Shown here: piece by piece, positions 57,001 to 64,000 of the stretch | How positions within the stretch are numbered: position 1 is the stretch's first letter | Layout: every line of letters begins with the position of its first letter | NCBI GenBank assembly: GCA_002007465.1 | Contig: LNAC01000009.1 | Span: forward strand, 2,175,414 to 2,239,413 | Source of the DNA: Ailurus styani | Taxonomy: Eukaryota; Chordata; Mammalia; Carnivora; Ailuridae | Direction: 5' to 3' | Length of the DNA: 64,000 nucleotides | Made by a program: the position numbers and the translations under genes | The notes under the pieces: generated by a model | Database searches by the model: none | The model's input: only the letters and a program-made list of their open reading frames with translations | Told to the model about the DNA's origin: nothing

Positions 57001-60000
57001 GGTGCCAGGGCCGAGCGCAGGCTCCACCCTCCAGAGCTGCTACCCAGCCATTCGTGAAACCTGCATCCCACACTGGGGTGAGCGAGGAACAGCCGCACCT
57101 GCAGGCCCCTTGGAGGGGCGGCCCCAGAGAACGACATCTGCTGAGCACCTGGCACCCACTTAGGCCTCACCTGCCCTTCCTTCACTTGTTCGTTCCTTCA
57201 CTGTCTCAGGAGGCCACAGAGAACCAGAGAATAGGCCAAGGGCACGGCTGAGGTCAGGCCAACCCGGGTTCAAATGCCAACTCTGCCCTTCCCTTGCCCT
57301 CCCGAGGCTTGGTTTCCTTATCCACTGAGCAGAGACTGTGGTCAGGACCAAATGAGCTACTAGTAAAGACATGCGAATAAAGCACCGGGCTCGTTGATGG
57401 GCAAACGCCAGCTGCTGGCAGAATAACCAGGAACACTACGGAGCACATGCCCCGCGCCAGGCCCTGGGCCGGGCACACACCTATCTCGAGGCAGCTGCGG
57501 CCCTGGCCCTCGGGGAGCTCGGCAGGGAGGGTCACGGGGCCGCGCTGGCAGGATGAGCCCAAGGGCTCTTGCCGAAGCCCTCCTGGGGAGACAGATGGCT
57601 AGCAGGGACTTAAAAGGCGGGGAACCCAGGAGAAGGGGAAGGAAGGGGGACCGGGGAGCTGGTTTAAGTTCCACTTCCTAGCCTCGGTGCTGGGTTCACC
57701 TGGGTTCACAGGGGTCCACCTTCTCATTCATTAAATTCTATAGATATACTTCATACTCCTGTGTGTGTATTTACAATAAAGTAGCTGACAACAGCCCTGA
57801 GCAGCGGTGTTCCAGGCACAGAGGGAACAGCATAGGCAAAGGCCCAGATCAGGGAGAAAGTCTGGTATAGGTCTACACTAAGTCAGGTGAGCATCTGACT
57901 TTGGCTCAGGGTCCTGGGATCAAGCCCCACGGTGGGCTGCCCACTCAGTGGGGAGCCTGCCCGTCCCTCTGCCCCTGCCCCTTGCGTGTTCACTCTCTCT
58001 CTCTCAAATAAATAAAATCATTAAAAATAAACAAAGCCTGAGCCCTTCAGTCCGGACAGGGCAAAGGGTATGTGGCAGCCGGCCGTGAAACCGAGTTTGA
58101 TCTTTACCTCAAGGGCAGTGGGAATGAGGAAAAGGTTCAGGCAATTAGGTGACACGGACAGAGATGCGTTTTATTTTTTATTTACTTATTTTAAAACATT
58201 TATTTATTTAAGTAATCTCTACCTCCAACATGGGGCTTGAACTCATGATCTCAGGATCAAAAGTCTCATGTTCCTCTGACTGAGCCAGCCGGCCACCTCC
58301 AGAGGCACATTTTATTTATTTATTTATTTGTTTGTTTGTTTTTTCAGAGGTGAACCACTAGTTGGACGGGTGAAGTGAAAAGGACTCAGGGGAGAGGCGT
58401 TTTCAAGGGCTTTGCTCCAACAAGTGGCCCAGGAACATGAAAATTCACGCGGCCTTATTAATAATCAAAGAAACATGAACGGATGGAGAACTTAGATTAA
58501 AAGGGTTACTAACATCCAATTACCGATGCCTTACATTTGACATCACGTAAGGACACATGCGATTACGCCGCTGGCTGGCAGGGACTGTGGCTGGTAAGGT
58601 ATTTCTGAGAGCAGACTGGCAAAACCCAGATGTGCCCAAGACATGGTACCACCACAGCTGGGCTCTGCCCCACACAAAACCACAGGTCCCTAAAGAGGTC
58701 TGTAACAAAGTATAATAGCAGTGCGACAGTGGAAAATCAGACACAACCCAAACGGCCCCCCGCTGCAGGACCAGCTGAACTGCGGCGAGCCCGCCCCAGC
58801 GAGTACTACGCAACTGGTAAAAGTGACTGCATCCCCGATGTGCAGTGATAGACAAGATAAACTCTCACACAACAAAGCACTGCTACAGAATAGTCTGTAG
58901 GGAACTTGGGAAATTAAATAACCATGTTCAAGGGTTAGTCCATGAAACTGGGCTGGAGAAACACAGAAGACTGGGGTGGTGGCTCCCTCTGGCAGGTTCA
59001 GGGAGACCTTCAAAGGTCTGCATTTTGGGAGTTGCGGAACTGAATGAAACCAGGTAACAGTATCGTCAGAAATAAAAAGCCACACAGACCACATTTTTCA
59101 GAATCAGCACAGGAAACCCCTCCTAAGCCTTTCCTAGCTCTCCTAGAGCTTTCAGGATGAAGCTGAAGCTCAGTTTGACTTCAGATTGGGCTTTTTTTTT
59201 TTTTTTTAAGGTTTATTTATTCATCTGAGAGAGAGAGAGAGAGAGAGAGAGGGAAGGTGTGAGTGTGAGTGGGGCGGTGAGGGGCAGAAGGAGAGGAAGC
59301 CTGATTGAGGGTTCAATCCCATGACCCGGAGATCATGACCTGAGCCAAAATCAACAGACGCTTAACTGATTGAGCCACACAGGCGTCCTGGGCTTTTTTT
59401 TGTTGTTTTTTTAAACAGAACCAAATAAAAGTTACAAAAATTAAGATTAAAAAAGGCACGGTGGGAAGAAAAGCTGAAAAAAGCTACCTTCTCGGCTTTG
59501 GTCATCAGGCCCGTCACCATCTGCCGGCCAACCTCCCCGAAGAAAAGCTGGTTGCTCTTGTCTTCTAGAAGACCCTAAGGAATGAGGAAGGGAGGGAAGC
59601 GAGCTGGCGGCGAGGTCCGTATAACGGGGTGGGCAGGGGACCCATCTGCACAGAGGAGCCAGGTGTGCCCGCCGCCTGCCTCCCATCCCCGCTCTGTCCT
59701 CTCCAGATGCCCCCGACACGCACCTCAAAGGCTTGCCGCACACAGTGCAGCTTGGCCAGAAAGTCCTGGTCACTGTAGCAGCCTAGCAGCTCAGTCCTGA
59801 GGAGAAGCACCGTCAGTCACAACCCCCAGGGCCCTGCCCAGCGATCCCTCTGGGGTCACAGGGGGAGCCCTGAGTGGTCCTACCTCAGCCGGGCAATATG
59901 ACCTTGGGCAAGTGCCTGCCCTCCTCTAGGCCTCGGTGCCCCCCAAAGCCAAGGGAAGAGGCTGACTGGACGCTCCCTGAGGGCGTGTTGTTCTCAGTGG

Positions 60001-63000
60001 CACTGAGAACAGCTGGCGGGTCTGGGTCCTGGGCGTCGGGCTGTCCTCGGCCTCCTTCAGGCCCCAGCCAGCCAAGGACCCTCGAGGGCAGAGGACTGGA
60101 ATGACCCACCTGCTCCCAGCTGTCACCCCTTCTGGGGCACCCGCAGGCCCCCCGGGCTGGCTCCCCTCATCCACACTGGGAACCAAGACTCTCAACCATT
60201 TTCAGTCAGTGAACTTTAAACACACATATTTAAATCCGGAGTCATGGGCGCCTGGGTGGCTCAGTGGGTTAAAGCCTCTGCCTTCGGCTCAGGTCATGAT
60301 CCCAGGGTCCTGGGATCGAGGCCTACATCGGGCTGTCTGCTCAGCAGGGAGCCTGCTTCCTCCTCTCTCCTCTCTCTCTGCCTACCTCTCTGCCTACTTG
60401 TAATCTCTCTCTCTGTGTCAAATGAATAAATAAAATCTTTAAAAAATAATAATAATAATAATAAATCCGGAGTCATGGCCAAAAGCCAAGTTCTGAGTTT
60501 CATATCAAACAGCAAAATTAATTTAAGATGGAGCAGAAACCTAACAATGCCACAGACGCAGACGCTGAGGCTGAGGGGGGCTGAGGCAACTCATCCAGGG
60601 CCGCACGCTCTGAAGGGACAGAACCTGGAAGGAATCAGGTCTGTGTGTCCCCGGGGCCCGGCTTCAGGGCCGCCGCAGAGACGGATTCCTTCAGGACACA
60701 GAGCTTTGGAAGAGAGCTCACCGCGTTTCTGTGGTTAGATCCCTGTGATAACTTAGAGTAAGTAGAAACGACTATTATTTCGCTAATTAATTCTATTAAT
60801 TTGCGGTTGTTCATTGTAGGCCTGCCCCTCCTAGAACTCCAGGCCTTTCCAGACCCTCCACGGCCAGGGCAGGAGCTGCCCCCGAGCACTGCTGGCCTCT
60901 CCGGCCTCCGGCGGGGGGACGGGGCCCGCCCCACCTGCCCCTGCTCCCCGCCTCCTCCCCCCACACTCGCCTGAGGGTCCGGCACAGAACTTTGCCCTCC
61001 TTCGCCAGCTGCAGGGCCTCCTCGTAAGCGGCGGCCGGCCTGGACAGCGGGGTCAGGTCATCTCCGGCCTGCAGGGACTCAAAGAGCTGGGGGAGGGCGC
61101 GCAGGGAGAGGGAGGCAGGGTCACCGCCTGTGTCAGTGGCATCCCAGGGAGCGCGGGTGCCTATCCAGGGGATGGCCTACTAGTCAACCTCTCAGGGAGC
61201 TGGAAGGCACACCGACCAACCAGCCAAGAGGCCTCGATCTGAGGCCAGTTCTGGCGCTTGGCGTGCCCACCTCCACCAGGGGCCTGGCCCAAAGGGCCCA
61301 TCTTGGACAGAGGCCCACACCTTCTGACGCGCGTGGCTGTGGCAGGAGACTAGTGCCAAGCCACGGGCACGCCGTCTAAGGGAGAGGGCAGCGTGCGCTG
61401 GGGCCACGGGGGTGGAGGCCCCGACCCTCACCCACAGGATGCAAGACCCCTGGCTTCTCACGCCTCCCTGTCCCCGGCAAGTGCATGGGGTCCCCGGGGA
61501 GCAGCGCTTGGGGGCTGCCAAATTCTGCTCCTGTCAGAGGAAATGCCTTCACTTTCCCATGACCCAGTGCTCATGGTGAGAGCCCCACAGGGGCCCGGGC
61601 TTCCCTCCCCTCCCCCGCCGCCCTCCCTCTCTGCCCCTCGACCCCGCCCCCCAGCACCTCGGTGGCAGAGAAGAAGGAATCCTCGGAGGTCAGGCTGTCC
61701 TCATCGTCCGCCCGTAGATGCAAGGAGCCCTCGGTCAGGGGCAGCATGAGGGTCCTCTCTGGGAAGAGCAGGAACAGAAGGGCTGAGCTGAGACTCCGAA
61801 ATCACTGGGCTTTTTGGAACGCACGTGTGCAAAGTGTCCGACACCCGATTCTGGACTGGCTGGGGCCGCTGATCAGTACACGGCCGCTGTGTACTGAGCA
61901 CGTGCACGCAAAGATTCTGGGCTCGTTGCCTCAAATGAACGGCTTCTTTCGATGCTACAGTATCACTGGAAGGTGGGCACAGTCAGGTGTGGAACGGGGC
62001 TGCTGAGGGGGACTGCCCACGGCCACAGAGCTGCACCCTGAGGCCCAGGGCTCCTGAACTCTGCCCAGGCAGGCTCTGCCGTACTGTGTGGCCCTGAGCG
62101 AGCTGACTCCCCTCTCTGACACATGAAACTTAGCCACTGATGACAAAGAGCTGAAGGGAACGCACCGACTATGGACTCGGTGTCTTCCTTACCTTGCCCA
62201 CTCAAGGACTGCGGGGTTCTGGGCCTTCGGGGCACTTAGGCCCCAGGGCACTTAGGTATCTGTCAAACAGATAACCAGAGGCCATGGCCTTCAAGGCCGG
62301 ACCAGCCTTCTCTGCTCCCTGGGGAGGCCGGGGGAGGCAGGGTTCCACTTCAAGCAAAGCCACCTGGGGATGGGCCGTGGGAGGGTGTGTCGCTGTAACC
62401 AGCCCTCGCCAGGCCTGTGTCACCACTGGCAGAGCTGGGGAGCTGGACACAGGAGTCTGATGCCCGCCCTCAGAGCTGACAGCACCCAGAGAAGGGTCCT
62501 GGGGTCCACTCGCTGCACGGGGTCTGGCACACCGTGGGCACCCGAACACTGGCTGTCCGGCTAAACAGCTTCCTTCTCTCTCCCTGATCTCATGTACCTT
62601 GACCTCAGTGGGGCGGGTCCAACCGCAAGACCTGTTTTCGACTAACCTCCAGATGAGCCATCCCTTCCGCCCACCTGGTGCCCGCAGAAGAGGGCTCAAA
62701 CCAATGGCCTGGAACCCGCCAGGGGAGATGTTGAAACACAAGCCCGAAGGCCTGCTCCCGAGGGGATGGGCCAAGGCACAGTGGCCGGGGACTCCCAGGG
62801 CCTTGCCAAGCCCTGCTCCTGCCTACCACATATAAAAAAACATTCTGGGGCACTTGGCTGGCTCAGCTGGTATAGCATGTGACTCTCAATCTGGGGTTGT
62901 GGGTGTAGAGATGACTTACAAAATAAAATCTTAGAGGCGCCTAGGTGGCTCAGTGGGTTAAGTGGCTGCCTTCGGCTCAGGTCATGATCCCAGGGTCCTG

Positions 63001-63435
63001 GGATTGAGCCCTGCATGGGGCTCCCTGCTCAGCAGGGAGTCTGTTTCTCCCTCTCACTCGCCCTCTGTGCTCTCTCTCTCAAATAAATGAATAAAATCTT
63101 TAAAAAATAAAATAAAATCTTAAAAAACAGAAACAAAACAAAGCCTCTGCCCCTTAAGGCCCGTTTCCGCACCTACGTAGAAAGCACTGATCAAATGAGG
63201 TCCAAAGGCTCTGAAGGTTTGGAGGGAGCCACACCACAGTTCTCTCGCTACCTCTTACCTTCACCCTGCCTGCCCCCCGGCCTCATCCCATCCCAGCCTG
63301 CAACCAGGCCCGCTCACCAAGGTCCAGCAGCATGCTGTCAGCCGGGAAGGTAGACCCAAACTCCTCCTGCAGGTGGTAAGCCCGGTGCAGCAGGGACTCC
63401 AGCTTCTCTGCAAACTCCCTTCGCTGTGACTCCGG
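53853..63435 (-). CDS. MIGA2: MIGA2, mitoguardin 2 (partial: last ten coding exons, 368 aa)
   Basis: MIGA2 (FAM73B) is an outer mitochondrial membrane protein. It promotes mitochondrial fusion through PLD6 and bridges mitochondria to ER (binding VAP proteins) and lipid droplets. Ten minus-strand exons join in phase and match the family: PESQRREFAEKLESLLHRAY, the acidic EDSLTSEDSFFSATE with the FFAT-like VAP-binding core SFFSATE, TELLGCYSDQDFLAKLH, the C-terminal domain (VVCMSFFDIVLDFILMDAFE, VPDGFISHFYSVSEHVSPVL) and the end RRRSEILLGFLG to ENGPLGGLQ. The N-terminal membrane anchor and early exons lie right of the window. One intron is GC-AG and one donor (GTGCTG) is weak. Large introns carry SINEs of both orientations. 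Identification rests on the recalled family sequence. Confidence 0.97.
54260..54376 (-). CDS. MIGA2: MIGA2 exon
   Basis: 117 bp, VPDGFISHFYSVSEHVSPVL to KPQLAEVCAFFK; the acceptor is CCAG and the donor GTGAAG. Confidence 0.97.
55126..55179 (-). CDS. MIGA2: MIGA2 exon
   Basis: 54 bp, ALATACWSVLKAKRRLLM; the acceptor is TTAG and the donor GTGAGT. Confidence 0.95.
55889..56023 (-). CDS. MIGA2: MIGA2 exon
   Basis: 135 bp, VVCMSFFDIVLDFILMDAFE to RNRWLSDSFKET; the donor is GTGGGT. Confidence 0.97.
56338..56436 (-). CDS. MIGA2: MIGA2 exon
   Basis: 99 bp, SPKGFLESYEEMMGYALRPE then TWATTRLELEGRG; the donor is GTGAGT. Confidence 0.96.
57220..57400 (+). repeat. MIR fragment
   Basis: CCCGGGTTCAAATGCCAACT, CTTGGTTTCCTTATCCACTG and ACCAAATGAGCT. 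Confidence 0.7.
57885..58028 (+). repeat. CAN-SINE, 5'-truncated
   Basis: Begins within the head, followed by CTCAGGGTCCTGGGATCAAG and an AAATAAATAAAATC tail. Confidence 0.85.
58170..58300 (-). repeat. CAN-SINE, older subtype
   Basis: T-rich left end, CAACATGGGGCTTGAACTCA box and a degenerate head on the right. Confidence 0.82.
59192..59390 (-). repeat. CAN-SINE with target-site duplication
   Basis: GGGCTTTTTTTT occurs on both sides; a (GA)n tract lies at 59226-59252. Confidence 0.88.
59488..59574 (-). CDS. MIGA2: MIGA2 exon
   Basis: 87 bp, GLLEDKSNQLFFGEVGRQMV then TGLMTKAEK; the acceptor is TTAG and the donor GTAGCT. Confidence 0.96.
59724..59796 (-). CDS. MIGA2: MIGA2 exon
   Basis: 73 bp, one base then TELLGCYSDQDFLAKLHCVR and QAFE; the donor is GTGCGT. 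Confidence 0.96.
59797..60970. other. MIGA2 GC-AG intron
   Basis: It carries a plus CAN-SINE (60247-60461) with 17-bp target-site duplications and an (AAT)n tail. Its 5' splice site is GCGAGT. Confidence 0.85.
60247..60461 (+). repeat. CAN-SINE with target-site duplication
   Basis: Flanked by TAAATCCGGAGTCATGG at 60231-60247 and 60462-60478. Confidence 0.94.
60971..61086 (-). CDS. MIGA2: MIGA2 exon ending at a GC donor
   Basis: 116 bp, LFESLQAGDDLTPLSRPAAA to GKVLCRTL plus AG. It is followed by GCGAGT, so the intron is GC-AG; using the nearby GT would break the frame. Confidence 0.95.
61087..61657. other. MIGA2 intron
   Basis: GC-rich; nothing recognised besides the splice sites. Confidence 0.6.
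61658..61758 (-). CDS. MIGA2: MIGA2 exon carrying the FFAT-like motif
   Basis: 101 bp, RTLMLPLTEGSLHLRADDED then SLTSEDSFFSATE. The acceptor is CCAG and the donor is the unusual GTGCTG. Confidence 0.95.
62845..62935 (+). repeat. CAN-SINE, older short subtype
   Basis: GGGGCACTTGGCTGGCTCAG head and an AAAATAAAATCTTAG end. Confidence 0.82.
62936..63128 (+). repeat. CAN-SINE
   Basis: AGGCGCCTAGGTGGCTCAGT head and an A-rich tail; directly abuts the preceding SINE. Confidence 0.9.
63318..63435 (-). CDS. MIGA2: MIGA2 exon, tenth from the 3' end
   Basis: 118 bp, PESQRREFAEKLESLLHRAY to SMLLDL plus one base. The acceptor is GCAG and the donor GTGAGC. Confidence 0.96.
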
Positions 63436-63561
63436 CTGCAATGAAAATAATGAACATCAGCCCGGACCCTCCACACTCCCTGGGCCAACGGTCCCCCCGC
63501 CACTGCCCCACCGATGATGGGGCGGGAAAGGGGAGCAGGACCTGGGACCCAGCAGCAAGAG

Positions 63562-63700
63562 CATGTCTCGACCAGAGCTACCCAATATAGGAGCCACCAG
63601 CCACGTATGGCGAATGAGCACTTGGAATGTGGTCTGTCCCAATGGACACATGCCCGAAGTATAAACACACACCAGATCCAAATACTTAGTACCAAGAAAC
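63562..63700 (+). mobile_element. hAT-type MER element remnant
   Basis: AGGAGCCACCAGCCACGTAT and GAGCACTTGGAATGTGG match a common ancient MER DNA element; family not named. Confidence 0.5.
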
Positions 63701-63732
63701 CACGAACAAAAAAAAATAGTCTAAAATATCTC

Positions 63733-63935
63733 AGGGGCCCCTGGGTGGCACACTCAGTCTGACTCTTGGTTTTGGTTCACGTCATGATCTCAGGGCCATG
63801 GGATCGAACCCTGCATCGGGCTCTGTGCTCAGGAGGGAGTCTGCTTGAGTTTGTCTCTTTCCCTCTGTCCCTCCCCATTGCAACTACGCACACACGCGCT
63901 CTCTTTCTGTCTCAAATAAATATATATATTTTTTA
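63733..63935 (+). repeat. CAN-SINE
   Basis: GGGGCCCCTGGGTGGCACAC head and an AAATAAATATATATAT tail. Confidence 0.88.
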
Positions 63936-64000
63936 AAAGATTTTATTTATTCATTTGACACAGAGAGAGAGATTACAAGTAGGCAGAGAGGCAGGCAGAG
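63936..64000 (-). repeat. CAN-SINE, cut by window edge
   Basis: AAAGATTTTATTTATTCATT followed by a GAGAGA tract and AGGCAGAG, the reverse complement of a SINE 3' end. Confidence 0.88.

Larger units (their letters stand above)
56437..59487. other. MIGA2 intron, 3 kb
   Basis: It holds a plus MIR (about 57220-57400), a 5'-truncated plus SINE (about 57885-58028), an old minus SINE (about 58170-58300), an L1 3'-end remnant (about 58420-59090) and a minus SINE (59192-59390). Confidence 0.7.
61759..63317. other. MIGA2 intron
   Basis: It contains an old plus SINE (about 62845-62935) directly followed by a younger one (62936-63128). Confidence 0.7.
63436..64000. other. MIGA2 intron to window end
   Basis: It holds a hAT-type MER fragment (about 63562-63700) and a tail-to-tail pair of SINEs (plus 63733-63935, minus 63936 to the edge). 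Confidence 0.7.

Noticed and set aside
5107..63128. CRISPR-like array from evenly similar repeats
   Set aside because: The repeats are dispersed SINE copies with their own target-site duplications, not direct repeats with regular spacers.

Overview
This is a GC-rich stretch of a mammalian nuclear genome. Exons are short and lie between GT-AG introns. The introns carry many tRNA-Lys-derived CAN-SINEs (heads like GGGCGCCTGGGTGGCTCAGT, CT-rich 3' ends, AAATAAATAAAATCTTT tails), a hallmark of Carnivora. The SINE subtypes point to a caniform, most like a mustelid; the species itself is an inference. Four protein-coding genes lie in the order expected for the region syntenic to human 9q34.11: PTPA, CRAT, DOLPP1, MIGA2.

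Layout. 1-16.9 kb: PTPA (protein phosphatase 2A activator), minus strand. Coding exons 2-6 are present, exon 1 is missing and later exons lie off the left edge. 16927-17722: a 796-base N gap over the CpG-rich shared PTPA/CRAT promoter. 17.9-31.6 kb: CRAT (carnitine O-acetyltransferase), plus strand, complete in 14 coding exons (626 aa). 31.6-35.1 kb: spacer between the converging CRAT and DOLPP1 3' ends, holding SINEs and a 30-nt fragment of U6 snRNA with a perfect 17-bp target-site duplication. 35.1-44.5 kb: DOLPP1 (dolichyldiphosphatase 1), minus strand, complete in 8 exons (238 aa), with a CpG-island promoter carrying an unusual row of CCAAT boxes. 44.8-52.2 kb: spacer with LINE/SINE/MER remains and a processed pseudogene of ATP5PO (ATP synthase OSCP subunit). 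52.2-64 kb: MIGA2 (mitoguardin 2), minus strand, the last ten coding exons (368 aa); its 5' part lies beyond the right edge.

The genes are not an operon. CRAT buffers acetyl-CoA/acetylcarnitine in mitochondria and peroxisomes, MIGA2 joins mitochondria to ER and lipid droplets, DOLPP1 recycles dolichyl phosphate in the ER, and PTPA activates PP2A. PTPA and CRAT are head-to-head and probably share a bidirectional promoter; CRAT and DOLPP1 are tail-to-tail.

I found no bacterial, phage, CRISPR or viral system. The observations most worth checking are: the U6 micro-retrocopy; the loss in CRAT of the internal methionine recalled as the human peroxisomal-isoform start, with two in-frame ATGs just upstream of exon 2; a GC-AG intron and a weak donor in MIGA2; the DOLPP1 CCAAT array; and a 33/34-match inverted repeat near the ATP5PO pseudogene.
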